From Chloroflexota bacterium (GTDB lineage: Bacteria; Chloroflexota; Anaerolineae; Anaerolineales; Villigracilaceae): a DNA stretch of 64,000 bases. The notes under the pieces were generated by a model. The model was not told the DNA's origin, did not search any database, and was given only the letters and a program-made list of their open reading frames with translations. The position numbers and the translations under genes were made by a program. Within the stretch, counting starts at the first letter, position 1; every line of letters begins with the position of its first letter. Shown here piece after piece: positions 1 through 8,119 of the stretch. The stretch spans positions 47,942 through 111,941 of the forward strand of contig JAIOAQ010000006.1 of assembly GCA_019873735.1 (NCBI GenBank), in the 5' to 3' direction.

Positions 1-58
1 GATTTTGAAGGCCTGGAATCTGAAGCAGAAAAGCCGGGGAATCAATTGTTAACAATGC

Positions 59-90
59 TTGACTTTTACCCATCAAATGTGCTATTTATA
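59..90 (+). promoter_or_regulatory. Probable sigma70-type promoter of the MBL hydrolase gene
   Basis: A -35 box TTGACT (59-64) is followed after 18 bases by TATTTA (83-88). Transcription from here would give a leader of about 75 nt that contains the hairpin at 110-136. No other gene lies between this promoter and the coding region at 170. Called by eye only. Confidence 0.5.
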
Positions 91-109
91 GAAGCGGTTC
101 AGTTCTCAC

Positions 110-136
110 AAAAGGGCTCTTGTTTCAGGCTCTTTT
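110..136 (+). other. Leader hairpin ahead of the MBL hydrolase gene
   Basis: Bases 110-118 pair with 128-136 (A-T and G-C pairs with two G-T wobbles) around a 9-nt loop. The right arm ends in TTTT but is followed by GGGGG, so it is a poor terminator. It sits between the promoter at 59-90 and the start codon and could be an attenuator, or the terminator of a gene that ends before the window. Confidence 0.35.
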
Positions 137-169
137 GGGGGACAAATTAAGAGGCCGTCCCGAGGGTTT

Positions 170-1030
170 ATGCACCGCGAACGCGTTTCGGAAAATGTGT
201 ACTGGTTTCAAAGCGAAATTTATGCCCAGGTGACTGCGGGTGTGGTAACCGGCTCGCAGTGGGCAGTTGTCATTGACACGCTGGCTCTGCCCGAAGAGAC
301 TCTGGCAATGCGCGAGTTTATTGAGCATGAGATCGGCATGCCGGTGCGCTATATTATCAACACGCATCATCACGCCGACCATGCCTGGGGGAACTGTTTC
401 TTTCCAGGCGCAACCGTGATCGCGCACACACGCTGCCGCCAGTTACTGGAAGAGCGCGGTCAGCCTTCGCTTGAAGCCGCCAAAAAGCAAAACGCGGCCC
501 TGAGGCAGGTGAAAATTGTCCTGCCCCATATGACCTTTGAGCAGGGGGAATTCAACCTGCGGGTGGGCAAAAAGAACCTGGTGCTTTTTCCGGCGGGGGG
601 GCACAGCCAGGACGGTTTGGCTGTGCTGGTTGAAGAAGACCGTGTCCTTTTTGCAGGGGACGCTTTTATGCCACTGCCCTACCTGGTAGACGGGAATCTC
701 GATGACTTGACCGCGTCCATTAAACGCATTGGTCGTATGGGGCTGGAGAATATTGTTCAGGGACACGGGGACATCATTCTGCGCGGGGAGATTGATGCTG
801 CCGTTAAGGAAAACTTGAACTACCTTTCTGCAATCAAAAAGGCCGCGCGCACTGCCCTGCGGCGCAAAGCGGCGGGCGAATTTCTGGACCGCATTTCGAT
901 TGAGGAATGCGGGAAAAGCAGGGTGCATCTCGGCGGCCTGGCAGAGGCACTTCACCGGCGCAACCTGCGCGCTCTCTACTTGCAAATGCGAGATTCTGAC
1001 AAGGCGGATGACGAAAAAGGCGATGATTAA
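170..1030 (+). CDS. MBL-fold metallo-hydrolase
   Basis: A 286-residue metallo-beta-lactamase-fold hydrolase, probably cytoplasmic because no signal peptide is visible. The metal signature HxHxDH is at H66, H68, D70 and H71. Later metal-ligand motifs are GGHSQDG, AGDAF and GHGD in the expected order. The C-terminal ~80 residues are helical and basic, as in the glyoxalase II / quinoprotein-relay-SDR-like clade. The substrate cannot be told. The ATG at 170 has GAGGG only three bases upstream, a poor Shine-Dalgarno spacing, but no better start is visible and the N-terminus fits the family. The gene stands alone and converges on a histidine kinase, with hairpins and repeat copy A between them. Confidence 0.85.
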   Translation: MHRERVSENVYWFQSEIYAQVTAGVVTGSQWAVVIDTLALPEETLAMREFIEHEIGMPVRYIINTHHHADHAWGNCFFPGATVIAHTRCRQLLEERGQPSLEAAKKQNAALRQVKIVLPHMTFEQGEFNLRVGKKNLVLFPAGGHSQDGLAVLVEEDRVLFAGDAFMPLPYLVDGNLDDLTASIKRIGRMGLENIVQGHGDIILRGEIDAAVKENLNYLSAIKKAARTALRRKAAGEFLDRISIEECGKSRVHLGGLAEALHRRNLRALYLQMRDSDKADDEKGDD

Positions 1031-1058
1031 ATGCCCCGCAAAGGCTCTGACGGTTAAT

Positions 1059-1089
1059 CCCCTGCCCGTTCGAACAGGATAGGCAGGGG
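1059..1089 (+). terminator. Hairpin after the MBL hydrolase gene
   Basis: CCCCTGCC (1059-1066) pairs perfectly with GGCAGGGG (1082-1089), loop 15 nt, 28 nt after the stop codon. It is followed by AAATTGTTGG, not a clean U-tract, so termination efficiency is uncertain. Confidence 0.45.
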
Positions 1090-1106
1090 AAATTGTTGGA
1101 ATACGA

Positions 1107-1228
1107 GTAATTACCTCCCCTTAACCCTCCCGCAGGTTAGAACAGGGCCAGCAATCGATGTTGGTAATCATGACGGTGCCTTGCGGCTTGGAAATTACAC
1201 CCAAACCTGCGGGAGGGTAGGCAGTTAC
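1107..1228 (+). repeat. Dispersed repeat F1, copy A (long form)
   Basis: A 122-bp member of the F1 family, bounded by CCCTCCCGCAGGTT on the left and its reverse complement on the right. The outer arms extend the inverted repeat to GTAATTACC and GGTAGGCAGTTAC. Internal blocks shared with other long copies are GGTTAGAACAGG and CTTGGAAATTAC. It lies between convergent genes and encodes nothing. It can fold into one long hairpin as RNA or cruciform DNA. Confidence 0.85.
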
Positions 1229-1236
1229 GAATACAA

Positions 1237-1272
1237 AGAAAAATCCCGGCGGCTTTGCGCCCTTGCCTTAAG
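1237..1272 (-). repeat. Arm of repeat F2, degenerate, next to F1 copy A
   Basis: AAAAATCCCGGCGGCTTTGC and the bases after it match the right arm of the full F2 element at 52431-52457 and, inverted, the arm at 24714-24747. The outer CTGCAAAAA end is missing. It directly follows F1 copy A. Confidence 0.6.
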
Positions 1273-1279
1273 ACAGGCT

Positions 1280-2494
1280 CTATGGGGAGTAAGACGGCGA
1301 TGATGTCTTGTCTGGGTTGGGCAATTTCACAATGAATGTTGTACCCACCCCCACTTTACTGCGCACCTCAATCTCACCGCCATGACCCTGCACAATTTTC
1401 TTGCAGATCGAAAGCCCAAGCCCCGTTCCTGAGGCTTTACCTTCTGTTTCATGCACACGGTAAAACTTTTCAAACAAGTGCGGCAAGGCGTCTTCGGGAA
1501 TGCCCAAACCGGTATCCTGTACAGTGAGAGTCATGTAACCTTCCGCAGACTGGGCGCCAATGATCACACTTCCGTTGGGGCGATTATATTTAATGGCATT
1601 GCTCAAAAGATTGAGTACAACCTGCTTGATTTTGTCGCGGTCGGCGCGTAGAAGCGGCAGCGCGGGCGAGACATCCAGCACGATTTTGACCCGCTCTTCA
1701 TCCGCTCTTGACTGCATCACTTCGCAGCATTCTGAAATTAAATCAGAAACATCAAAATCTACCGGTTGAAACTGGACACGCCCCGATTCCAGACGGGCAA
1801 GATCCAAAAATGAAGACGCCAATGTATTCAGCCTCAAGGTTTCGGCATGGATATTACGCACAATCTGGTCGTGTTGTTGACGAGAAATTTCTGGGCGAAG
1901 TAGTAAGTAAGTTGCCGTGCTAAGCGATGCAAGCGGGGTGCGCAACTCATGTACAAAGTCTGCAATCAGGTCGGACTGTTGAAAGAGGCGCGTGTTTTCG
2001 ATGGCGACGGCTGCCTGAGCCCCAAGCACAGAGAGCAAATCCTCGTCATTGGGCGTAAACTCGCCCTGTCGCTTATTGATCACTTCAAGAACGCCGGTCA
2101 CTTTATCTTTTGCAATCAGGGGCACGCCCATTAAAGAACGAGTGACAAACTTGGTGCTTTTTTCAACATTCCCAAAATAGCGCGGATCGCTGTGAACATC
2201 TGAAATGCGAAGGGGCTTTTTATGAACCACAATCCAGCCTGCAATGCTGCCCTCAAGCGGGACAGTCAACCCGCGCAGGGTGGGCTGATCCATGTTGGTT
2301 GCCACCTGGAAGTGTAACTGGCGGGTGGTATTGTCGTACAGGAGGATCGAAGCCGCCTCTGCATCGGTAATATCCGCTGCTGCCTGAATGATCCGATGGA
2401 GCAAGACATCCAGGTCCAGGGTGGAAGCGAGGTCACGTGCAATGTCAATTAAACGGCGGTAGCCGCCAAGTCTCTGAGTCTTAATTTCGGCCAT
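1280..2494 (-). CDS. GAF-domain sensor histidine kinase
   Basis: A 404-residue soluble histidine kinase with no transmembrane segments. A GAF sensor domain (about 12-170) is followed by HisKA with phosphoacceptor H182 in FVHELRTPL. The HATPase domain has an N-box (LLSNAIKYN), G1 (DTGLG) and G2 (GTGLGLSI), all intact. The ligand is unknown. The ATG at 2494 follows GAGAG and an in-frame TGA lies just upstream, which fixes the start. Its likely partner is the receiver/CpaE-like protein encoded 258 bp upstream on the same strand, although that protein has no DNA-binding domain. The pairing is inferred from proximity. Confidence 0.9.
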   Translation of the reverse strand: MAEIKTQRLGGYRRLIDIARDLASTLDLDVLLHRIIQAAADITDAEAASILLYDNTTRQLHFQVATNMDQPTLRGLTVPLEGSIAGWIVVHKKPLRISDVHSDPRYFGNVEKSTKFVTRSLMGVPLIAKDKVTGVLEVINKRQGEFTPNDEDLLSVLGAQAAVAIENTRLFQQSDLIADFVHELRTPLASLSTATYLLLRPEISRQQHDQIVRNIHAETLRLNTLASSFLDLARLESGRVQFQPVDFDVSDLISECCEVMQSRADEERVKIVLDVSPALPLLRADRDKIKQVVLNLLSNAIKYNRPNGSVIIGAQSAEGYMTLTVQDTGLGIPEDALPHLFEKFYRVHETEGKASGTGLGLSICKKIVQGHGGEIEVRSKVGVGTTFIVKLPNPDKTSSPSYSP

Positions 2495-2752
2495 AGGCTC
2501 TCACAAAAGACCAACCCGAATACATTTTTCAGTTTCTCCGCACCCGGTCAAGGAATCAGCAGGCAAGATGTTCAGGGCAGAGCCGCTAACATTCCACGCA
2601 AGAGACAAGTGTCTCTCTCCCGTATCCCAAAAGCACCACACAAATCAGCCAGAAAAAGGGAGAAAGACAGACGTTTTGCGCGACATATCCCCAATGATTT
2701 ACCAATCAAGTTCAATGCCTGCTCTCAGAGAGAGATGGTTATAGTCGGCCTC
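2495..2752. other. Gap between the receiver protein and the GAF kinase
   Basis: 258 bp with no credible gene. AGAGACA-AG-TGTCTCT (2601-2616) is a near-perfect 16-bp palindrome, upstream of the GAF kinase on its coding strand, and could be an operator. No clear -35/-10 pair was found for the kinase. Confidence 0.3.
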
Positions 2753-3916
2753 TTAAGGTTCACGTTCTCGTTCCGTTATCAGCGTTGTCAACTTAGCAAA
2801 CTGTTGAGCCGTGAGGCTTTCGGGTTGGTATAAAACCGCCGCAGTTTGCATACGCGCAGATTGATAGAACAATTCTGGAGCAGGGGTGATCGTGAGCGCA
2901 ACGGAGTGTTGCAGCAGTTCCTGCGTTTGATTCCAGGCCAATTGTGTTTCTGAGCGCAAACGGTTATTCAGGACGACCATCACCTTTTTGCCCTCAATGC
3001 CAATTTCTGCCAGGTCTGCCAGCATTGTCTTGGCATGGCTGATGGAATTCGGGAAACCTTCCACAATCAGGATACGCTCGTGGCATAGTTCCAGCATCTT
3101 TTGGACAGCCATCGAGAGGCCCGATCCAAGGTCAAGCACCACATAGCGGGCCAGGGTGCTCAAACGGCGTGTAATCGCCTCGAATTGAGAAATGGCATTG
3201 ATCAAATTGACATCGCGGGGCCGTTCGGAAGCCAGCAAACAACGCAGGCCGGAGGGATGCGTCCAGAGAGCGTCTTTGACCTGTGCACGGCTCAATAAAG
3301 CCGCGTCGCTGCCCAACAATTGCGTCAACTCTTGCGGATTAGGGTGACCCAATTCCAACCCCAGCGTGCCCTGCCCAGGACACATTTCAGCCAGAATGAC
3401 ATCGGCTTTGGCATGGGTCATCAGGCCGGCAGCCAGGTTGGCTGCCAGGGTTGAAACGCCCCAACCGGAACGCGCAGAGAAAAGCCCGATCACGCGCGCC
3501 TGGCGTTCCAGAGCAGCCGTGGGCGCAGCCTGATCCGCTTTCTTGCGCGAGCGCGCCAGGAGGGCGCGAACGTGGGCCTGGAGTTCAGAGGGATGGGTCG
3601 GTTTGGTCAGATAGTCATCTGCCCCCGACTCAAAACCGGTGACCTTATCATCCAGTTGAGTCTTGGCGGTAAACATCAGGATGGGGATTTCAGCCGTAAC
3701 TGGATTCTTGCGCAAGCGGCGCGCCACCTCGTAGCCATCCATTTCCGGCATCATCACGTCCAGGATAATCAGATCGGGCACTTCTTCCTCAGCCCGAACC
3801 AAACCCTGTGGTCCATTGGTAGCCGCTAAAATCTGATACCCCTGCCGCTGTAACATTAAACCGACCAGGCGTAAGGTATCGACATCATCGTCAATGATCA
3901 AAATTTTCTCGGCCAT
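2753..3916 (-). CDS. Receiver domain fused to a CpaE/MinD-like P-loop domain
   Basis: A 387-residue response regulator. Receiver domain: residues 1-120, with D9/D10, phosphoacceptor D53 (LDVMMPEMDG), the conserved Thr in MFTAKT and Lys in LTKP. From about residue 135 it is a MinD/CpaE-like ATPase domain of the type used in pilus assembly and localization. Its deviant Walker A reads RSGWGVST where KGGxGxST is usual, so the signature Lys is Arg. Start: the ATG at 3916 has GAGGA seven bases upstream; an ATG two codons earlier touches the ribosome site. It has its own promoter (3940-3968). No pilus genes are nearby, so its role is open; phospho-controlled localization is an inference. Confidence 0.85.
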   Translation of the reverse strand: MAEKILIIDDDVDTLRLVGLMLQRQGYQILAATNGPQGLVRAEEEVPDLIILDVMMPEMDGYEVARRLRKNPVTAEIPILMFTAKTQLDDKVTGFESGADDYLTKPTHPSELQAHVRALLARSRKKADQAAPTAALERQARVIGLFSARSGWGVSTLAANLAAGLMTHAKADVILAEMCPGQGTLGLELGHPNPQELTQLLGSDAALLSRAQVKDALWTHPSGLRCLLASERPRDVNLINAISQFEAITRRLSTLARYVVLDLGSGLSMAVQKMLELCHERILIVEGFPNSISHAKTMLADLAEIGIEGKKVMVVLNNRLRSETQLAWNQTQELLQHSVALTITPAPELFYQSARMQTAAVLYQPESLTAQQFAKLTTLITEREREP

Positions 3917-3939
3917 AGGCATGTCCTCTGTATGAATAC

Positions 3940-3968
3940 AGTCTAGCATAAAGCAGATTTTCAATCAA
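3940..3968 (-). promoter_or_regulatory. Promoter of the receiver/CpaE-like gene
   Basis: On the minus strand TTGATT (3963-3968) is followed by exactly 17 bases and TAGACT (3940-3945). A TG one base ahead of the -10 gives an extended -10 (TGCTAGACT). The leader would be about 17 nt and carries GAGGA. Confidence 0.6.
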
Positions 3969-4103
3969 GGTGGACTTAATCGTTTTTTTACAACCGCCTA
4001 CCCGCACGTAGAGAGCGAAGAAGCGGCAAGACAACGGTTCGCCATTGTTCTTCCCCGTCATAACCGGCTCGCTGTAAGCCTGATGCTTCGCCAGAGGACA
4101 TAG

Positions 4104-4109
4104 TATAAT
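4104..4109 (+). promoter_or_regulatory. -10 box ahead of the cobalamin-binding subunit gene
   Basis: A perfect TATAAT lies 35 bases ahead of the ATG at 4145. No convincing -35 box sits 17 bases further up. Confidence 0.45.
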
Positions 4110-4144
4110 CATTCCAGATTCCAAAGCGTTTGGAGAACAAAAGA

Positions 4145-4546
4145 ATGACCGAAAAGAAGATCCGCGTACTGGTTGCTAAGCCCGGCCTGGATGGTCACGA
4201 CCGGGGTGCAAAAGTCGTCGCCCGCGCCCTGCGCGACGCAGGCATGGAAGTGATTTATACCGGCCTGCGCCAGACCCCAGAGATGATCGCCGAGGCTGCC
4301 CTGCAAGAAGATGTAGATGTGGTGGGGCTATCCATTCTTTCAGGAGCCCATCTGGCGCTTGTCCCGCGCGTGATTGAACTGCTCAAAGCCAATGGGCAGG
4401 AGAACGTCAAAGTCTTTGTCGGCGGCATTATTCCTGATGAAGATGTGGACAAACTGAAAGCGGCAGGGGTATACAACGTGTACGGGCCAGGAGCACCGAC
4501 CGAACAAATTATTGCCGACATCCGCTCTGCAGTGACCCCGGGCTAA
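4145..4546 (+). CDS. Cobalamin-binding small subunit of methylmalonyl-CoA mutase type
   Basis: A 133-residue stand-alone B12-binding domain, homologous to the C-terminus of methylmalonyl-CoA mutase. The cobalamin motif DxHxxG is D16-x-H18-x-x-G21 (GLDGHDRG), and H18 would coordinate cobalt. The nucleotide-tail motifs LSILSG and GGIIP follow. Start: ATG 4145 with TTGGAG nine bases upstream; an upstream in-frame TTG overlaps that ribosome site. The gene for MeaB, the mutase chaperone, follows 18 bp downstream, which supports an acyl-CoA mutase role. The large catalytic subunit is not in the window, so the mutase is split and at least one subunit lies elsewhere. A 2-hydroxyisobutyryl- or ethylmalonyl-CoA mutase is possible. 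Confidence 0.88.
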   Translation: MTEKKIRVLVAKPGLDGHDRGAKVVARALRDAGMEVIYTGLRQTPEMIAEAALQEDVDVVGLSILSGAHLALVPRVIELLKANGQENVKVFVGGIIPDEDVDKLKAAGVYNVYGPGAPTEQIIADIRSAVTPG

Positions 4547-4564
4547 AAACGCTGCAAAGGCCGC

Positions 4565-5572
4565 ATGACTTCCACCATCCAATCCATCCTTGATGGCAAC
4601 CGGCTGGCGCTTTCGCGTTTGCTGACCCAAGTAGAAAACAATACCCCGGAAGGGCGAGAGGCGCTGGCAGCGCTTTTTCCATACACCGGACACGCCCATC
4701 TCATCGGCGTGACCGGCGCTCCTGGCACCGGTAAATCATCACTGGTAAATCAATTTGCCCTGCACCTTCGCAAAGATGACAAACGAGTTGCCATTGTGGC
4801 TGTAGACCCATCCAGCCCGTTCACCGGCGGGGCTGTATTGGGCGACCGGGTGCGAATGCGCGACCTGGCAGGCGATAACGGCATCTTTATCCGCTCCATG
4901 GCTGCCCGAGGTTCGCTTGGCGGCCTGGCTGCCACCACCGCCCAGGTGGTACAGGTCTTCGATGCGGCCGGGTTTGATGCGGTTCTGATTGAGACGGTTG
5001 GAGCAGGTCAGTCGGAAGTGGATATTGCCCGGCTGGCACATACCACCCTGGTCATTGAGGCGCCCGGCCTTGGGGATGAAATTCAGGCCATTAAAGCCGG
5101 CATTCTGGAGATAGCAGATATCCTGGTCATTAACAAGGCTGACCGGCCGGGTGTGGAAAGCACCGAGCGCGCCCTGCGCAGCATGCTTGAACTGGCACAC
5201 CCTCTGCGGCAGGTCTGGAATCATCACGGCAGGCGTTACGTGGTGGACGCTCCGCCCGGAAACGACGGTTCAGACTCCCCGCTTTGGGTGCCGCCAATCT
5301 GCAAAACTATTGCCACCGATGGCAGCGGCATCCCCGAACTGGCAGAGGCTGTGGCACGGCATGCCGCCCACCTGCGCCAGAGCGGGGACTGGGTCAATCG
5401 TGAGCGCGCCAGGCTCAGGTCCGAGACAGAAACGCTGCTCCAGGAGCGGCTGATGCAAAATTTCAGGCAGGACGTTCCGGAGCAGGCGTACCACCAGGTT
5501 CTAGAGCAAATTTTTCAACGCAGGCTTTCCCCCTGGGAAGCGGTTGAGATTTTACTGAAGAGGCAAAAATGA
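4565..5572 (+). CDS. meaB: MeaB/ArgK-type GTPase, mutase chaperone
   Basis: A 335-residue G3E-family GTPase that protects and reactivates cobalamin-dependent acyl-CoA mutases and gates B12 delivery. Walker A GAPGTGKSS is at residues 51-59. The switch regions include VDPSSPF and IETVGAGQSEVDI, and the base-specificity motif is NKAD. Length and motif order are normal for MeaB. It starts 18 bp after the cobalamin subunit gene and overlaps the PRPP synthetase start by 4 bp (ATGA), so translational coupling is likely. The old ArgK name (arginine transport kinase) is not supported by this context. Confidence 0.92.
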   Translation: MTSTIQSILDGNRLALSRLLTQVENNTPEGREALAALFPYTGHAHLIGVTGAPGTGKSSLVNQFALHLRKDDKRVAIVAVDPSSPFTGGAVLGDRVRMRDLAGDNGIFIRSMAARGSLGGLAATTAQVVQVFDAAGFDAVLIETVGAGQSEVDIARLAHTTLVIEAPGLGDEIQAIKAGILEIADILVINKADRPGVESTERALRSMLELAHPLRQVWNHHGRRYVVDAPPGNDGSDSPLWVPPICKTIATDGSGIPELAEAVARHAAHLRQSGDWVNRERARLRSETETLLQERLMQNFRQDVPEQAYHQVLEQIFQRRLSPWEAVEILLKRQK

Positions 5573-6558
5573 CCCGCCACATTCATCACGACTTGAAAGT
5601 TTACGGCAGTATCAAGTTGTATGCCGGCACCGGTTCGCCCGAACTGGCGCAGAAGATTTCGGATTATCTGGGAGAACCGCTTTGCGAGCGGGATGTGATT
5701 GAATTCCCCAATGAAAACCTGTTTGTAAAACTGCGTTCCAGTGTGCGCGGCCAGGATGTCTATGTTATTCAGACCACTTCGCAGCCGGTTCACCGCAACC
5801 TGATGGAACTTTTAATCATGCTCCAAACCCTGCGGCTGGACTCGGCCGCCCGTGTGACGGCAGTCATTCCCTACCTGGCCTATGGCCGCTCAGACAAGAA
5901 AGATCAGCCCCGCGTGCCGATCACTGCGCGACTGGTAACCGATATGATTGAAATCGCCGGCGCCGACCGCTACATGGTAATTGACCCGCACGCCGGTCAG
6001 GTGCAGGGTTTCTTCAGTATCCCAGGAGACGTGCTGACGGCATATCACCTGATTACCGATTACTTTATGCGCCAGCGGACACAAATGGTAGAGCCGGTAG
6101 TGGTCTCGGTTGACCTGGGTTTTGCCAAAAAAGGCCGGAATCTGGCTGCCGCCCTGGATGCGCCGATGGCATTCATAGAGAAGCGCCGCAGCACCAACAA
6201 TGCTACAGCCGAGGCATTGACCCTGATCGGTACGGTTGCCGGCAAGGATGTCATCCTGGTAGACGACGAGGTAGATACAGGCGGCTCAATTTGCGAAGCG
6301 GTCAACCTGGTTAAAAAAGAGGGCGCCCGCGAGGTCTATGTGGCGTTTGTACATGCCATCCTCTCGGCAAACGCTGCCGAGCGCCTGGCCAGCCTGCCCA
6401 TCCGCCGTATCGTCACAACCGACACCGTCCCGATCCCGCCCGCCAAACAAGCCATCCTTGCCGACCGCCTGGATATCCTTTCGGTAGCCTCGCTGTTGGG
6501 CGAGGTCATCCGCCGCGCACATGAAGGGCGCAGCGTGGGCGAGATGTTCAACGAGTAA
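5569..6558 (+). CDS. prs: Ribose-phosphate pyrophosphokinase (PRPP synthetase)
   Basis: A 329-residue enzyme making PRPP from ribose 5-phosphate and ATP for nucleotide, His and Trp synthesis. The catalytic flexible loop is YGRSDKKDQPR, the divalent-metal/ribose site is IDPHAGQVQGFF, and the PRPP-binding loop is VDDEVDTGGSI. These are class I features. The start overlaps the meaB stop (ATGA). It is the last of three tightly spaced genes. The pairing with a mutase chaperone looks like genomic economy rather than one pathway. Confidence 0.95.
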   Translation: MTRHIHHDLKVYGSIKLYAGTGSPELAQKISDYLGEPLCERDVIEFPNENLFVKLRSSVRGQDVYVIQTTSQPVHRNLMELLIMLQTLRLDSAARVTAVIPYLAYGRSDKKDQPRVPITARLVTDMIEIAGADRYMVIDPHAGQVQGFFSIPGDVLTAYHLITDYFMRQRTQMVEPVVVSVDLGFAKKGRNLAAALDAPMAFIEKRRSTNNATAEALTLIGTVAGKDVILVDDEVDTGGSICEAVNLVKKEGAREVYVAFVHAILSANAAERLASLPIRRIVTTDTVPIPPAKQAILADRLDILSVASLLGEVIRRAHEGRSVGEMFNE

Positions 6559-6615
6559 GAAGGAGCATTTGCCAGGCAGACCATTCGCCTGCGCCTTGAA
6601 ATCACGAGCCACGCT

Positions 6616-7419
6616 ATGCCCGAGTTGCCTGAAGTTGAGACCATCGTTCGCCACCTGCGCCCGACCCTGAGCGGCAAGGAGATACTTGCGGCCAATTTGC
6701 GCTGGGAGCGGACGCTGGCCGCGCCATCTGCAACGGCCTTCAAAGAGCAAATCGCCGGGCAGGCAATCCGGCAGGTCAGCCGGCGGGCCAAATTCATCCT
6801 CTTGCAGTTGACCGATTGCTTCCTGCTCATCCACCTGCGCATGAGCGGCGATCTATACCTTGCAGACGGCCCCTATCAGCCCGGCAAACATGACCGCCTG
6901 CTGCTGTCCTTGAATGGAGACGCAACATTGGTCTTCAACGACCCGCGTAAATTTGGGCGCATCTGGCTCACCCGCCAGCCAGAAGAAGTGCTGGGCAGAC
7001 TTGGCCCAGAGCCGATTGACCCGGCCTTCCCGGCCGAAGCCTTTGCGCAGCGTCTGCGTTCCCGCCGCCGCCTGCTCAAGCCGTTGTTGTTAGACCAGTC
7101 TTTTCTGGCCGGCCTGGGAAACATTTATACCGACGAGGCCCTGCACCTGGCAGGCCTGCATCCACTGACAGCATCCGATCGGATAAGCGATAAGCAAGCC
7201 ATGAAACTATTTGAAGCCATCCGCAAGGTTTTACAGGATGGAATCGCCCATAACGGCGCCAGCATAGACTGGGTCTATCGGGGAGGGAGTTTTCAGAACC
7301 ATTTTCGGGTGTACAACCGTGCCGGTCAGCCCTGTCCCGTATGCGGGACACCCATTCAACGCATTGTCGTCGGTCAGCGCGGCACGCACATTTGCCCGTC
7401 CTGTCAAGTACGAGGGTAG
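6616..7419 (+). CDS. fpg: Formamidopyrimidine-DNA glycosylase
   Basis: A 267-residue bifunctional glycosylase/AP lyase that removes 8-oxoguanine and ring-opened purines. The N-terminus PELPEVET supplies the catalytic Pro2 and Glu3. The conserved Lys is in RRAKFILL, the H2TH region includes LDQSFLAGLGNIY, and the C-terminal zinc finger has CPVCG and CPSC with the DNA-binding GQRGTH between them. All catalytic elements are present. It lies 57 bp after prs, and only four bases separate its stop from the next gene. Confidence 0.96.
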   Translation: MPELPEVETIVRHLRPTLSGKEILAANLRWERTLAAPSATAFKEQIAGQAIRQVSRRAKFILLQLTDCFLLIHLRMSGDLYLADGPYQPGKHDRLLLSLNGDATLVFNDPRKFGRIWLTRQPEEVLGRLGPEPIDPAFPAEAFAQRLRSRRRLLKPLLLDQSFLAGLGNIYTDEALHLAGLHPLTASDRISDKQAMKLFEAIRKVLQDGIAHNGASIDWVYRGGSFQNHFRVYNRAGQPCPVCGTPIQRIVVGQRGTHICPSCQVRG

Positions 7420-7423
7420 TACC

Positions 7424-8119
7424 ATGCCTGAAGAAACACGCCGCATTCTTGTGCAAATTGCCATTTATCTTGGCATCATGCTGTTTAGTTACATCTTTGC
7501 ATTGATCGAGGTCAACTCGCGGGCAAAGAAAAAGGTCAACGCCGCCGAGGCCCGCCTCCAAGCCGCGCAGGAAGCCCAGGCGCAGGCCGAAGCCCAATGC
7601 CGCGCAGCCCAAGAAGCCCTGGAGGCAAAGATCTCAGAAAAGAATCTCTTGCGTTTATGGCTGAAGGATGGACAAAACGTCTGGCTTGAACTGGATGGGA
7701 TAGAGACCAACCCCCAAGGCCTGACCGTTGAGCAGCGCCGGCGGCTGATCGCCCTGCTGACCATGATGCGTCCCTGGCTGGAAAGCGGCTCAACCACTCC
7801 CGCGCCTGCTCCCGCGCCCCGCGCCGTTCCCCCGCCCCCGCCGTCTCCTGTGCCTGCCATCTCAGGCGCTGAGCCGCCAGAGGAAGAACTGCCATCTCAG
7901 CCGCTCAGCCTGGCCCGCCAGATTGACGCCATTCTGCAAAAACGCCTGGCCGGCACCCCCCTGGCCGCGCGCGGCATCCGCATCCGCGACCTGCTTTCTG
8001 GCGGGGTGGAATTCATTGTAGATGCACGATCTTACAACACCGTAGATGAAATCCCCGACGCCCAGGTGCAGGCCGTGATCCGCGCCGCCATCAGCGCCTG
8101 GGAACGCGGCACAGGCTAA
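7424..8119 (+). CDS. Membrane-anchored coiled-coil protein, unknown
   Basis: A 231-residue protein I do not recognise. One N-terminal transmembrane helix (about 9-25, VQIAIYLGIMLFSYIFA) is followed by an Ala/Glu/Gln-rich coiled coil (about 30-70). A Pro-rich linker (about 125-150) leads to a small C-terminal globular part containing VEFIVDARSYNTVDEIPD. The ATG at 7424 is chosen because the TM helix follows directly; the longer reading frame starts inside fpg. It is translated right behind fpg. Its stop overlaps the stop of the convergent USP gene by 4 bp (8116-8119), leaving no room for a terminator. Confidence 0.7.
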   Translation: MPEETRRILVQIAIYLGIMLFSYIFALIEVNSRAKKKVNAAEARLQAAQEAQAQAEAQCRAAQEALEAKISEKNLLRLWLKDGQNVWLELDGIETNPQGLTVEQRRRLIALLTMMRPWLESGSTTPAPAPAPRAVPPPPPSPVPAISGAEPPEEELPSQPLSLARQIDAILQKRLAGTPLAARGIRIRDLLSGGVEFIVDARSYNTVDEIPDAQVQAVIRAAISAWERGTG

